A stretch of 64,000 bases of DNA from Bacteriovoracaceae bacterium UBA3083 (GTDB taxonomy: Bacteria > Bdellovibrionota > Bacteriovoracia > Bacteriovoracales > Bacteriovoracaceae), in NCBI GenBank assembly GCA_002366565.1, contig DFBJ01000009.1, forward strand, positions 1-64,000, written 5' to 3'. Positions 46,325 through 55,238 of this stretch are shown in pieces. The notes beneath the pieces were generated by a model, which was not told the origin of the DNA, did no database searches, and saw only the letters and a program-made list of their open reading frames with translations. Positions within the stretch are counted from its first letter, which is position 1; each line of letters starts with the position of its first letter. The position numbers and the translations under genes are program-made.

Positions 46325-46518
46325 TCTCATTTAAATTAGCTATCAATAGATATATGACTCTTCCTTATCTCCTTGAAATTGCGTAGCTCAGTTCTTATCG
46401 TTTAATATTTCTTTGTATTTTTTGTGAAATTTGTAGGGCGTTTCTTTTCTTTTATTTCAGTTGTTTAGCTCGATGTTTTGGTAATATTAAAATAAAAACT
46501 ATGTAAGAGTTTCAGTTT

Positions 46519-46548
46519 TTTACCAAATTTTTCACAACTGTGTTATAA
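46519..46548 (+). promoter_or_regulatory. Candidate promoter of the 27-codon ORF
   Basis: TTTACC (46519-46524) and TTATAA (46543-46548) at 18 bases. The predicted start near 46555 is about 24 bases ahead of the small ORF. Bases 46325-46518 show nothing else that I can support. Confidence 0.4.
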
Positions 46549-46578
46549 GTTGCTCGATCTCAAACCAAGGAAGTTATC

Positions 46579-46662
46579 ATGAAAGCAATTAACAAAATTG
46601 ATTATGCCATTATTTCTTTAATTTGCCTTATTTTCATAATGAGTATTCAAGCACAATCGTAA
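46579..46662 (+). CDS. Putative 27-residue membrane microprotein
   Basis: A short ORF with ATG preceded by AAGGAAG at good spacing. Its product has a charged start (MKAINKID) followed by one hydrophobic helix (about residues 9-23) and ends AQS. The size and layout fit single-helix bacterial microproteins. No family is known to me. The good ribosome site and upstream promoter-like boxes support it, but chance cannot be excluded. Confidence 0.45.
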   Translation: MKAINKIDYAIISLICLIFIMSIQAQS

Positions 46663-46688
46663 AATTCTCAATTGTTTAAGGCCTATAA

Positions 46689-46736
46689 TTAACTGTTGCT
46701 TCTAGATCCATTATTTTGGGCTAGGAGATTAGTTAA
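46689..46736 (+). other. Structured RNA segment downstream of the microprotein
   Basis: Nested pairings TTAACT/AGTTAA, CTAG/CTAG and CC/GG can stack into one interrupted hairpin. With the terminator at 46802-46834 it could be the 3' part of a transcript of about 280 bases beginning near 46555. No known RNA family was recognised. Confidence 0.3.
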
Positions 46737-46801
46737 TCAAGACTTCTAGGGCAAAACCAATATTGTAGATCTAAATTTTAATGAAATATTTTCGAAGAAT
46801 A

Positions 46802-46834
46802 AAAAAAGCCCAGTACAAAATACTGGGCTTTTTT
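46802..46834. terminator. Strong bidirectional terminator
   Basis: A 14-pair stem (AAAAAAGCCCAGTA/TACTGGGCTTTTTT) with a 5-base loop. T runs occur on both strands, so it can end the tRNA-Leu transcript on the minus strand and the microprotein transcript on the plus strand. Confidence 0.85.
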
Positions 46835-46841
46835 ATATTTA

Positions 46842-46927
46842 TGGTGCCCCCAGCGAGACTTGAACTCGCAAGACCTTGCGGTCGACGGATTTTGAATCCG
46901 TTGTGTTTACCATTTCACCACAGGGGC
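46842..46927 (-). tRNA. tRNA-Leu (anticodon CAA)
   Basis: An 86-base class II tRNA on the minus strand. The acceptor stem GCCCCTG pairs with TGGGGGC, the anticodon loop TTCAAAA gives CAA, a long variable arm (class II) follows, the T-loop is TTCAAGT, and CCA is encoded. It reads UUG codons. Confidence 0.95.
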
Positions 46928-46938
46928 ATAGGATATTA

Positions 46939-46967
46939 ATACTAAGAACTAGTGCTTTAATAGTCAA
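46939..46967 (-). promoter_or_regulatory. Sigma-70 promoter of tRNA-Leu
   Basis: On the minus strand TTGACT (46962-46967) and TAGTAT (46939-46944) are exactly 17 bases apart, placing the start about 5 bases ahead of the mature tRNA end. Confidence 0.6.
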
Positions 46968-47092
46968 TTACTAAATAGAGATATCATTATGTGACCTTGA
47001 GTATTTCGATTCTTTAAAATCTGAGTTTCCATAAACTGATAAAAGTCACTATTCCTCAAGATAAATGATGTATTTTTATTGATGCTAATAAG

Positions 47093-47098
47093 TATAAT
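47093..47098 (+). promoter_or_regulatory. -10 box of the sdh operon
   Basis: Perfect TATAAT 25 bases ahead of the sdhC ATG. The -35 region is not recognisable, which may mean activator dependence. Confidence 0.4.
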
Positions 47099-47123
47099 AA
47101 TAAAAACTCATTTAAGGTAGATT

Positions 47124-47786
47124 ATGCTTTTTGTTAGAAAAAATATTATGGCCTTCACTGGTCTATTTCTCTGTATATTTCTTGTGGTTCATTTAGGAGG
47201 AAACCTTATTCTTCTCCTTCCGTCTGAGACTGCTCATGGTTTATACAATTCCTATTCTGCTAAGCTTGGTGGCAATATCTTTATTAGAGTTGTTTCTATT
47301 TTTTTATATCTCTCAATATTATTGCATACTGTTTATGCTGCTCTAATAACTTCAAAAAATAATAAATCTAAAGGTAAGAAGTACTTAGTAAACCATACTA
47401 TTGAAAGTAGTTCTTGGACTTCTCAGAATATGGGACTCCTCGGTTTTTCAATTCTTATTTTTATTCTTATTCATCTTTCAAACTTTTGGTGGAGAGTAAA
47501 ACTTGGATACGGAGAGATTGTTCCACTAGACAGTAATGGACTTAAAGATGTTTATCTAATTACAACTGAATTATTTAAAAATCCATATTACGTTTTTATC
47601 TATGTTATTTTTATCATTCCATTATCAATGCATATTAAGCATGGCTTCTCTAGTGCATTCAAAACACTAGGGTTATATAATTTAAATTACATTAGGAAAG
47701 TCTCAATAATAGGTAATATGTTTTCAATTATTATTTTGATTGGTTTTTCTGTTATTCCTGTTGCTGTTTACTTGAGAGGACTATAG
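47124..47786 (+). CDS. sdhC: Succinate dehydrogenase/fumarate reductase cytochrome b subunit
   Basis: A 220-residue membrane anchor of the single-subunit, five-helix type with two haem b groups. Conserved histidines occur in VVHLGGN, AHGLYNSYS, LLHTVYAA, LIHLSNFWW and SMHIKHGFSSAF. It passes electrons between the iron-sulfur subunit and the quinone pool. The sdhA GTG start overlaps its stop by one base, making a tightly coupled sdhCAB operon. There is no SdhD, consistent with this type. Confidence 0.93.
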   Translation: MLFVRKNIMAFTGLFLCIFLVVHLGGNLILLLPSETAHGLYNSYSAKLGGNIFIRVVSIFLYLSILLHTVYAALITSKNNKSKGKKYLVNHTIESSSWTSQNMGLLGFSILIFILIHLSNFWWRVKLGYGEIVPLDSNGLKDVYLITTELFKNPYYVFIYVIFIIPLSMHIKHGFSSAFKTLGLYNLNYIRKVSIIGNMFSIIILIGFSVIPVAVYLRGL

Positions 47787-49696
47787 TGAAGTTAGATGCA
47801 AAAATTCCAGAGGGAGACCTAGAACAGAAATGGTCTAAATATCAAGATAAGTGCAAGCTTGTTAATACAGCTAATAAGAAAAAATTTGAGATTATAGTTG
47901 TGGGCTCTGGTCTTTCTGGTGCAGGGGCAGCTGCGACTTTAGCCGAGTTAGGTTATAAAGTTAATTGCTTTTGTTACCAAGATACACCGCGAAGAGCTCA
48001 CTCTGTTGCTGCCCAAGGTGGTGTGAATGCAGCAAAGAATTACCAGCATGATGGTGATAGTGTCTGGAGAATGTTCTACGACACATTAAAGGGTGGAGAC
48101 TTTAGATCTCGTGAAGCAAACGTTTATAGGCTTGCTCAGTTGTCCGCTCCTCTTATTGATCACTTTTCTCAGCAGGGAGTACCTTTTGCAAGAGAATATG
48201 GTGGAGTTTTAACAAATAGAAGTTTTGGTGGTGTACAAGTTCAAAGAACATTCTACGCAAGAGGACAAACTGGGCAACAACTTTTAGTTGCAGCCTATTC
48301 ACAATTATCAAAAATGGTCGCTTCAGGTGGTGTTACAATGAACACTCGTGAGGAGATGCTTGATCTTGTCATTGTAGATGGAAAAGCTCGTGGAATAGTT
48401 ACGAGAGATCTGGTTACAGGAAAAATAAAAAAACATAGTGCACATGCTGTTGTACTTGCAACAGGCGGATACTCTAGAGTCTTTAGATTATCAACTCTTG
48501 CTATTGGCTGTAATGGATCAGCGATTTGGGCCGCTCACAAAAAAGGTGCTTTTTTTGCAGGCCCAAGCTTTACTCAAATTCATCCAACTGCATTACCTCA
48601 ATCAAGTGATACTCAGTCTAAGCTAACATTAATGTCTGAATCACTTAGAAATGATGGAAGGATTTGGGTTCCTTTGAAGAAGGGAGATTCTCGAAATCCA
48701 GAAGAGATTCCAGAAGAAGAAAGAGATTATTATCTTGAAAGAAAATATCCAAGTTTTGGAAATCTAAGCCCAAGAGATATTGCATCTAGGGCAGCTAAAG
48801 AGAGAATTGATGAAGGGCATGGAGTGGGTCCTTTAAAAAATGCTGTTTATCTAGACTTTAAACATGCAATTGCAAAACAAGGAAAAGAAAAGATTACAGA
48901 TAAGTATGGAAACCTTTTTGAGATGTACTTAAAAATTACAGGCATAGATGCTTACAAACAACCTATGAAGATTTCTCCAGCTGCTCATTTTTCAATGGGA
49001 GGCCTTTGGGTAGATTATGAACTCATGACGACTGTTAATGGTCTCTATGCTGTAGGTGAAGCTAATTACTCAGATCATGGTGCAAATCGATTAGGTGCAA
49101 ATTCATTATTACAGGCAAGTATAGATGGATATTTTATTTTACCTAATACTATTAATAACTACCTTGCAGGCGAATTGAATCAATCTATTCCAAATGTAGA
49201 TCATGATGAGTTTAGTAAAGCAGAAGAAAGTGTAAAAAATAAAATTGAAAAATTAATGAATATTAATGGGTCTAAGACAGTTGATCATTTTCATCGAAAG
49301 CTTGGAAATATCATGTGGCAAGAGTGTGCCATGAGTCGAAGTAAGTCTGGACTAGAAAAGGCAATAAAAGAAATTAGAGATATAAAAAAATCTTTTTGGG
49401 AAGAAGTCTCTGTCACTGGATCTGATAAAGAGTTAAATCCAGAACTTGAGAAAGGCCTTCGGTTAGCAGACTTTATCGAACTTGCTGAGTTGATGTGTGT
49501 AGATGCATTACAAAGAGAAGAGTCATGCGGGGCTCACTTTAGAGAAGAGTTTCAAAGCTCTGAAGGCGAAGCTGTAAGAAATGATGATGAATTTAGCTAC
49601 GTCTCAGCATGGGAATATAATGAAGGAGACTTTAAACTTCATAAAGAAGAATTAAAGTTTGAATATGTTAAGCCAACAGTAAGGTCGTATAAATGA
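47786..49696 (+). CDS. sdhA: Succinate dehydrogenase flavoprotein subunit
   Basis: The 636-residue catalytic subunit. VVGSGLSGAGAA binds FAD, HSVAAQGGVNAAKN contains the histidine that links covalently to FAD, and IHPTALPQSS, RNDGRIW and HGANRLGANSLLQ belong to the active site and FAD domain. The wording is closest to the Bacteroidetes/epsilon/delta type that pairs with a single cytochrome b. The start is GTG. Confidence 0.95.
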   Translation: MKLDAKIPEGDLEQKWSKYQDKCKLVNTANKKKFEIIVVGSGLSGAGAAATLAELGYKVNCFCYQDTPRRAHSVAAQGGVNAAKNYQHDGDSVWRMFYDTLKGGDFRSREANVYRLAQLSAPLIDHFSQQGVPFAREYGGVLTNRSFGGVQVQRTFYARGQTGQQLLVAAYSQLSKMVASGGVTMNTREEMLDLVIVDGKARGIVTRDLVTGKIKKHSAHAVVLATGGYSRVFRLSTLAIGCNGSAIWAAHKKGAFFAGPSFTQIHPTALPQSSDTQSKLTLMSESLRNDGRIWVPLKKGDSRNPEEIPEEERDYYLERKYPSFGNLSPRDIASRAAKERIDEGHGVGPLKNAVYLDFKHAIAKQGKEKITDKYGNLFEMYLKITGIDAYKQPMKISPAAHFSMGGLWVDYELMTTVNGLYAVGEANYSDHGANRLGANSLLQASIDGYFILPNTINNYLAGELNQSIPNVDHDEFSKAEESVKNKIEKLMNINGSKTVDHFHRKLGNIMWQECAMSRSKSGLEKAIKEIRDIKKSFWEEVSVTGSDKELNPELEKGLRLADFIELAELMCVDALQREESCGAHFREEFQSSEGEAVRNDDEFSYVSAWEYNEGDFKLHKEELKFEYVKPTVRSYK

Positions 49697-50439
49697 GAGT
49701 TACTTTTAAAATTTGGAGACAAGAAAGTAATAGTGATGATGGTCGATTCGTCGAGTATGAAGTTGATAATATCTCTGAAGAAATGTCATTTTTAGAGGCC
49801 TTAGATTCTTTAAATGAGAGTCTTGTTCAACAAGGGAAAGGTGTTATTGCCTTTGATCATGATTGTCGCGAAGGAATATGTGGGCAGTGTGGAGTTTTTA
49901 TCAATGGTAGAGCTAATGGACCACATTCTAATACAACAACTTGTCAGTTACATATGAGAAGCTTCAAGGAAGGTGAGGTCATTGTCGTAGAGCCTTGGAG
50001 AGCTAAGGCATTTCCAGTAATAAAGGATCTCGTGGTAGATAGAAGTTCCTTTGATCGAATTATTCAAAGCGGTGGTTTTATAACTGCTAAAACAGGTACT
50101 GCTCCAGAAGCAAACTCTATACTCGTAGGCAAAGATATTGCTGATTCTGCGATGGATATGGCTGCTTGCATAGGCTGTGGTGCTTGCGTTGCTACTTGTA
50201 AAAACTCTTCAGCTGCTTTGTTTACTTCAGCAAAAATAAATCATTTAAATATCCTACCTCAAGGAAAAACAGAAAGTTCAAAGAGAGTTCTTGAAATGAC
50301 CGAAAGAATGGAGCTTGAAGACTTTGGACATTGCTCATTTACTGGGGCTTGTGAAATAGAATGTCCTGAAAATATATCTATATCTAATATTGCAAAAATG
50401 AATTTTGATTTATTAAAGGCAAAGCTTTTTAAAGGTTAG
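49693..50439 (+). CDS. sdhB: Succinate dehydrogenase iron-sulfur subunit
   Basis: A 248-residue protein with three iron-sulfur clusters: CREGICGQCG plus a later cysteine for [2Fe-2S], CIGCGACVATC for [4Fe-4S], and CSFTGACEIECP for the third cluster. It overlaps the sdhA stop by 4 bases. A strong hairpin follows. Confidence 0.95.
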   Translation: MRVTFKIWRQESNSDDGRFVEYEVDNISEEMSFLEALDSLNESLVQQGKGVIAFDHDCREGICGQCGVFINGRANGPHSNTTTCQLHMRSFKEGEVIVVEPWRAKAFPVIKDLVVDRSSFDRIIQSGGFITAKTGTAPEANSILVGKDIADSAMDMAACIGCGACVATCKNSSAALFTSAKINHLNILPQGKTESSKRVLEMTERMELEDFGHCSFTGACEIECPENISISNIAKMNFDLLKAKLFKG

Positions 50440-50456
50440 TCATATATCAAAGAATC

Positions 50457-50487
50457 CTCCCTTTTAAACACAATGTTTAAGAGGGAG
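50457..50487. terminator. Bidirectional terminator between sdhB and the transporter gene
   Basis: A 14-pair stem (CTCCCTTTTAAACA with TGTTTAAGAGGGAG, one wobble) and a 3-base loop, 17 bases after sdhB and 24 before the end of the convergent transporter gene. Confidence 0.7.
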
Positions 50488-50511
50488 ATGTAATTAATTC
50501 TTTAGACTAAA

Positions 50512-51927
50512 TTAGTATAGACCTAAGATTTTCCACCAAAGACCACCTATAATCATCCAGATCAAGATATTAACTATTGATATTCCAAAACCTACTTTCC
50601 ACCAATCAGATAAATCTACAAAACCTGATCCAAAAAATACAGGAGCTGGTCCAGCACCGTAGTGAGTTAGACAGCCAAAGAGGTTGGAGAAAAATCCTAG
50701 AGATAACGCCATTAGCATTGGAGGGACTCCAACATTTATTCCTACCAACATAAAGACAGCGGCCATTGCTGTTACATGAGCTGTAGAGGAAGCAAATATA
50801 TAATGTGAATAAAAGTATATTCCTAGAAGAATTGGAAATGCTTTTGTCCAGGCCATTCCTGTCACTTCGGATGAAACGAATTGACTGAACCAAGGGATAA
50901 ACCCAAGTTTGTTTAAGTAGCTGGCCATCATAACTAGGACACCAAACCAAATCAGAGTGTCCCATGCTCCTTTTTCACTCTTTATATCATCCCAAGTGAG
51001 TACTCCAGAAATTAATAGGACTGCAAGTCCACCAAAAGCTGTTGTTGTAGAAGCTACACCTAGTGAACCTCCAAAGATCCATAAAGTTATTAAAAAGATA
51101 AATACACCGATCATAGTCCACTCTGGCCTTGTCATTGGTCCCATCTTTTCTAAACTTTCTTTGGCATGTTCTTTAGCATTTGGTGTTTCTGTGATTTCTG
51201 GCTTATAGAACTTGTAAAGGATCAGAGGAATTATTGCTAGAGATACTATTCCTGGAACTAGTGCAGCAAGTGCCCAGCTTCCCCAAGTTAGCTTTACTCC
51301 ATTCTCTCCCGCAAACTGAGCTATAAGTGGATTGGCGGCCATAGCTGTCATAAACATAGCTGAAGTGATCATATCTACGTGAAAGCAAGATAGAGTTAAA
51401 AATTCTCCAACTTTTTTCCTTGAGGGATCGTTAGGATTTGAGTCATAGCTAAGAGAAAGAGATTTCATGATAGGAAATATAACTCCTCCAGCTCTTGCTG
51501 TGTTTGATGGAGTTACAGGAGCTAGGACTAGATCTGTTAGAGCAAGTCCATAGGAAAGACCGAGAGTTTTCTTACCTAGGATATAAATGAAGAAGTAAGC
51601 AATTCTTGTTCCAAGACCTGTTTTTATAAAACCTCTAGCTATAAAGAAGGCTATAACTATTAGCCAAATTGTACTATTTGAAAAACCTGTAAGTGCTTCG
51701 GTTTTCAAATTCAATGTTCCAGTAAATAAAGAAACAGCTAGGCCAGTCATGCAAATAGAGCCCATTGGTAGGGCCTTTAAAATGATTCCAATAATTGTTG
51801 AGAGAAAGATAGCAAAGAGGTGCCAGGCCCTTATATCTAGTCCTTGAGGAACTGGAATAAACCAGATAGTTAAACCAATAGCAAAAGTAATTGCGAGCTT
51901 CACAATACTGACTTCTGAATTTTTCAT
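50512..51927 (-). CDS. DASS-family (SLC13) dicarboxylate transporter
   Basis: A 471-residue membrane protein with about 12 helices of the divalent anion:sodium symporter family. Substrate-loop motifs SNTARAGGVIFPI and SSTAHVTAMAA are present in both halves, as in CitT/2-oxoglutarate-malate translocators. It probably imports succinate, malate or 2-oxoglutarate, which fits the convergent sdhCAB operon. AAGGTTC precedes the start weakly. Confidence 0.9.
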   Translation of the reverse strand: MKNSEVSIVKLAITFAIGLTIWFIPVPQGLDIRAWHLFAIFLSTIIGIILKALPMGSICMTGLAVSLFTGTLNLKTEALTGFSNSTIWLIVIAFFIARGFIKTGLGTRIAYFFIYILGKKTLGLSYGLALTDLVLAPVTPSNTARAGGVIFPIMKSLSLSYDSNPNDPSRKKVGEFLTLSCFHVDMITSAMFMTAMAANPLIAQFAGENGVKLTWGSWALAALVPGIVSLAIIPLILYKFYKPEITETPNAKEHAKESLEKMGPMTRPEWTMIGVFIFLITLWIFGGSLGVASTTTAFGGLAVLLISGVLTWDDIKSEKGAWDTLIWFGVLVMMASYLNKLGFIPWFSQFVSSEVTGMAWTKAFPILLGIYFYSHYIFASSTAHVTAMAAVFMLVGINVGVPPMLMALSLGFFSNLFGCLTHYGAGPAPVFFGSGFVDLSDWWKVGFGISIVNILIWMIIGGLWWKILGLY

Positions 51928-52122
51928 GAAAGGTTCCTTATATTGGTGTAAATATTGTATGTTTACTTATTGTATGCCTTTATTTCAAATTTTCAATGAT
52001 ATAGGTCACATTTAATTGTCTAAAAAATAATCATATTTTGTAATAGTTCCAAAAGTTTAGAGTTTCATTGTTGCAGGGATTGAAAGTACGTAAGATTGGT
52101 ACTCATCGACTAAGGATAAATT

Positions 52123-52767
52123 ATGGATAGAAGACCACTTAAGGTTAGGGGAGCCAACTGGGCTAAGAACTTAGCTTCATTACTCGCAAAAATAGGACTA
52201 ACTCCAAATATTATTTCTATTTTTAGTGTTGTATTTGCTTTTCTAGTTCTTTTTACTGGAACGTTCGCTAAGTCGAATGAGTATTACTTCTTATTAAGTG
52301 CGGTTCTTATTCAACTTAGATTAATTTGTAACTTACTTGATGGGATGGTTGCTGTTGAGCACGGGAAGTCTTCCCCAAACGGTGAATTATACAATGATGT
52401 TCCAGATAGATTTGCAGATATATTTATTATAATAGGTGGAAGTCTCTCTATTGTTGATAGAGGTTATACTTTAAGTGCTGTAAACTTGGCCTGGATAGCA
52501 TCTTGTCTTGCTGTTATTACTGCTTACGTTAGGGTTCTAGGAAAGTCTCTAGGGACAAAGTCATACTTTATTGGACCAATGGCAAAGCAACATAGAATGT
52601 TTCTAATGACTCTTGCCTTTATTGCAGAGTTCTTTTTATCTGGAACCAATTATTCAACAAGGTTTTTATATATAATTCTAGTAGTGATTACTATTGGAAG
52701 CTTCTTAACAATCTTTAGAAGATTAGCATTGATTTCTTCAGATCTTTTATCTGGAGAAATAGAATGA
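52123..52767 (+). CDS. CDP-alcohol phosphatidyltransferase with altered motif
   Basis: A 214-residue membrane enzyme of the CDP-alcohol phosphotransferase family, which joins a CDP-diacylglycerol to an alcohol. The active-site stretch is DGMVAVEHGKSSPNGELY followed by NDVPDR. Compared with the usual DG..AR........G...D...D, the arginine after A is V and the third acidic residue is N, although flanking acids remain. The variant is shared by a recognised subfamily found next to CdsA-like and PlsC-like genes. AAGGAT precedes the ATG. The cdsA gene overlaps its end by 4 bases. Confidence 0.85.
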   Translation: MDRRPLKVRGANWAKNLASLLAKIGLTPNIISIFSVVFAFLVLFTGTFAKSNEYYFLLSAVLIQLRLICNLLDGMVAVEHGKSSPNGELYNDVPDRFADIFIIIGGSLSIVDRGYTLSAVNLAWIASCLAVITAYVRVLGKSLGTKSYFIGPMAKQHRMFLMTLAFIAEFFLSGTNYSTRFLYIILVVITIGSFLTIFRRLALISSDLLSGEIE

Positions 52768-53723
52768 TTGATCTAATATCTAATTTTACAGGACAGACAA
52801 ACTCATTTGTTGAAGTGATTATTGGCATATTTTCTCTGTTGATTTTCTTTACTCTTCTTTTTATTCCTTGGCAGAAATTGAAACCATCGAAAGGAATGCA
52901 TGAAATTGTATTACGAGTATATTCTTGGTGGGCAATTTTATGTTTAGCAACAATTATGTTTCTTTTGCCTGAGACGATTGCCTTAATATTGATAATTCTT
53001 TTAACATTTATTTCTCTTCGTGAATTTCTTACAAAGCTATCGATAGAAGCACATTTTAGAAACACTCTACTATATATTTATTTGGCCATACCAATTCAAT
53101 ACTACCTTGCCAAAAATGGGACAACGTATAGCTTCAATTCATTCATACCTGTATATATGTTCTTTCTTATTCCGATACGTAATATTCTAAACGGGGCATA
53201 TGAAAAGTACTTAGAGTTTAATGGAAAAGTATTTTGGGCAATGATGCTTATCGTATATGGATTTTCTAACATCACATTCCTTAGGCATCAAGGTGTTATT
53301 AAAGGTTATGAAGGTGAGCAAGATTTATTAATCATATTAATTGTCTTTTTAACTCAAATTAATGATGTATTACAATTTCTTTGGGGAAAAACAATAGGTA
53401 AGAATAAGTTGAGTCCTACAATTAGCCCTAATAAGACAATTGAAGGGTTTGCAGGAGGAGCTATCACTTTAAGTTTTATCTGTTTTCTTCTGTCTGACTA
53501 CTTACCATTTAATAGTAATTTAGAGGCAGCAATATTTGGAGTTTTACTAAGTATCTTTGGACTCTTAGGGGATTTAAATATGTCTGCTGTTAAGAGAGAT
53601 CTTGGAGTGAAAGATATGGATGATTTAATTCCTGGTCATGGTGGAATTTTAGATCGATTAGACTCTCTGTCTTTCACATTACCATTTACTGTTCATTACT
53701 TATTACTTAGAGGGTATTTATAA
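52764..53723 (+). CDS. cdsA: CdsA-like phosphatidate cytidylyltransferase
   Basis: A 319-residue membrane protein with about eight helices. The family signature appears as GKNKLSPTISPNKTIEG and SAVKRDLGVKDMDDLIPGHGG with ILDRLDSL. It would make CDP-diacylglycerol for the neighbouring transferase. The ATG overlaps the previous stop as ATGA, and its own stop overlaps the PlsC-like start. A main CdsA probably lies elsewhere; this copy looks dedicated to the operon. Confidence 0.9.
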   Translation: MIDLISNFTGQTNSFVEVIIGIFSLLIFFTLLFIPWQKLKPSKGMHEIVLRVYSWWAILCLATIMFLLPETIALILIILLTFISLREFLTKLSIEAHFRNTLLYIYLAIPIQYYLAKNGTTYSFNSFIPVYMFFLIPIRNILNGAYEKYLEFNGKVFWAMMLIVYGFSNITFLRHQGVIKGYEGEQDLLIILIVFLTQINDVLQFLWGKTIGKNKLSPTISPNKTIEGFAGGAITLSFICFLLSDYLPFNSNLEAAIFGVLLSIFGLLGDLNMSAVKRDLGVKDMDDLIPGHGGILDRLDSLSFTLPFTVHYLLLRGYL

Positions 53724-54349
53724 TGGAAAAATTAGCATTTATTATCAGAGTTATACTTTTTAAAGTTATCTTAAGTCCATTTGTGAAGATAATATTGGGG
53801 ATTAAGTTTCGCTACGAGGAAAAGCCGTCTTTTGATAAACCAAAAATAATAGTCGCTAATCATAGTAGTCATGTTGATGCTATTGCTATCCTATGTTCAC
53901 TCTCTGTTCGCGATTTAAAAAAGGTTCATCCTGTTGTTGCAAGAGACTACTTTTATAAAAATAGTATTACTAAGCTATTTGCAAAAACTTGTTTGAATTC
54001 TGTTTCAGTATCAAGAGATAGACAATTTGATAATCCATTACATCAGTGTGAAAAGCTAATAGAACGTGGACATTCTCTCATTATATTTCCTGAAGGAACA
54101 CGTGGGAATGCTAGTGAAATGAAAGAATTTAAGAAAGGTGTTTCTATTCTTTTAAAGAAGTATCCTCAGCTTGAGTTTGTACCAGCTTTTTGTGAGGGGT
54201 TTGGACAGATTTTACCAAAAGGTCAGTGGCTTGTTCTGCCTTCTAATTCTTCTTTAAGAGTAGGTAAGAGTAAGAGCATTGACCGTGGACTAGATATAAA
54301 TGATATCACTAATTATATAAGAAAGAGTATTCTTGAATTAAGACTATAG
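53723..54349 (+). CDS. PlsC-like 1-acyl-glycerol-3-phosphate acyltransferase
   Basis: A 208-residue acyltransferase with an N-terminal hydrophobic segment, the catalytic NHSSHVDA (HxxxD motif with H and D in place) near residue 48, and the glycerol-phosphate-binding FPEGTRG near 123. It supplies or modifies phosphatidate for the operon. It overlaps the cdsA stop by one base. A small EamA-like gene follows 9 bases downstream. Confidence 0.9.
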   Translation: MEKLAFIIRVILFKVILSPFVKIILGIKFRYEEKPSFDKPKIIVANHSSHVDAIAILCSLSVRDLKKVHPVVARDYFYKNSITKLFAKTCLNSVSVSRDRQFDNPLHQCEKLIERGHSLIIFPEGTRGNASEMKEFKKGVSILLKKYPQLEFVPAFCEGFGQILPKGQWLVLPSNSSLRVGKSKSIDRGLDINDITNYIRKSILELRL

Positions 54350-54358
54350 GATAATTGT

Positions 54359-54718
54359 ATGAAAGACCAAGTTGTACCCGCGTTACTATATCTTGTTGCT
54401 GCATTTATTGGGGCCATTGGGCAATATGCTTACAAGCTCGGTGGTAATAAGTTAGGGACTGTTCCAGTCTATTTGAATTTACCTCTTCTTATAGGAATTT
54501 TTCTTTTCTGTTTAGTTATGGTTCTATTTGTTGTTTCATTTAAAATGGGAGGCCGCTTAAGTGTTGTCTATCCAATTTATGCGACCACTTTTGTATGGGG
54601 AACACTTATTGGAGTATTTGTTGATAAAGAAGTGGTATCATTAAATCAGCTCTTGTGTATGTGTCTCGTAGTGTTTGGATCAGCTGGTGTAGCTTTTTTT
54701 GCTCCATCTGCTAGCTAA
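54359..54718 (+). CDS. Small four-helix EamA/SMR-like transporter
   Basis: A 119-residue membrane protein with four helices, of the drug/metabolite transporter superfamily (motif GGRLSVVYPIYATTFVWG and an early AFIGAIGQYAYK). Small members act as dimers; ArnE/F-like ones flip lipid carriers. The position behind three phospholipid genes, with AGGAT before its ATG, suggests a lipid-flipping role rather than drug export. That is an inference. Confidence 0.75.
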   Translation: MKDQVVPALLYLVAAFIGAIGQYAYKLGGNKLGTVPVYLNLPLLIGIFLFCLVMVLFVVSFKMGGRLSVVYPIYATTFVWGTLIGVFVDKEVVSLNQLLCMCLVVFGSAGVAFFAPSAS

Positions 54719-54750
54719 AACATATGGAATGTCACTTGTATTTTAGTGGT

Positions 54751-55200
54751 TCATAAAAAACTTTCTAATTGATAAATCCCAATTATACTGATACCTGACG
54801 ATGCTTTGTAGATATTATTACTATCTAGAAGATACGTCGTCGGAGTTGCCTTAGCTTTTAGTTGATTTATAAGAGATTCATCTCTTGAGATAAAGTTAAA
54901 AGTGTATTTACTTTCTACAATGAACTTCTTTGAAGTGTAATCATCTTCAAATAAATTCATTGCATAAACTCTCTCTGCAGGGATAGATCCACTATCAATA
55001 GAGTTTTGAATTCTTGTCATCTCTATTTTACATGGAGCACACCAAGTCGCCCACATTATAAGTACAGACTTTTCATTTCTTGGGAAAGTGAAGTACTCAT
55101 TGGTTGTTAGACTTTGAGCTTGAATAGAATTTATCTTTTGGCTTTCTTTTTTATAGTTTTCAATAATGATAGGAGCTTGCTTAATAATAAATAATATCAA
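54751..55200 (-). CDS. Membrane-anchored TlpA-like thioredoxin
   Basis: A thioredoxin-fold protein with the redox motif WCAPC near residue 53 and the cis-proline in ATPTTYL. The listed TTG start at 55200 lies within a hydrophobic stretch. The frame remains open upstream, and a membrane helix could begin near a CTG at 55242, just after the epimerase stop, so the true start is uncertain and may be non-canonical. It is expected to face the periplasm and reduce or isomerise disulfides. Confidence 0.8.
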   Translation of the reverse strand: MILFIIKQAPIIIENYKKESQKINSIQAQSLTTNEYFTFPRNEKSVLIMWATWCAPCKIEMTRIQNSIDSGSIPAERVYAMNLFEDDYTSKKFIVESKYTFNFISRDESLINQLKAKATPTTYLLDSNNIYKASSGISIIGIYQLESFL

Positions 55201-55238
55201 AACGATTGAAAAAATTAGATTACTGAAATGTTTTTTTA

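Noticed and set aside
46842..46927. tRNA-Leu as an element boundary
   Set aside because: Neighbouring genes are ordinary chromosomal genes and no duplicated 3' end was seen.
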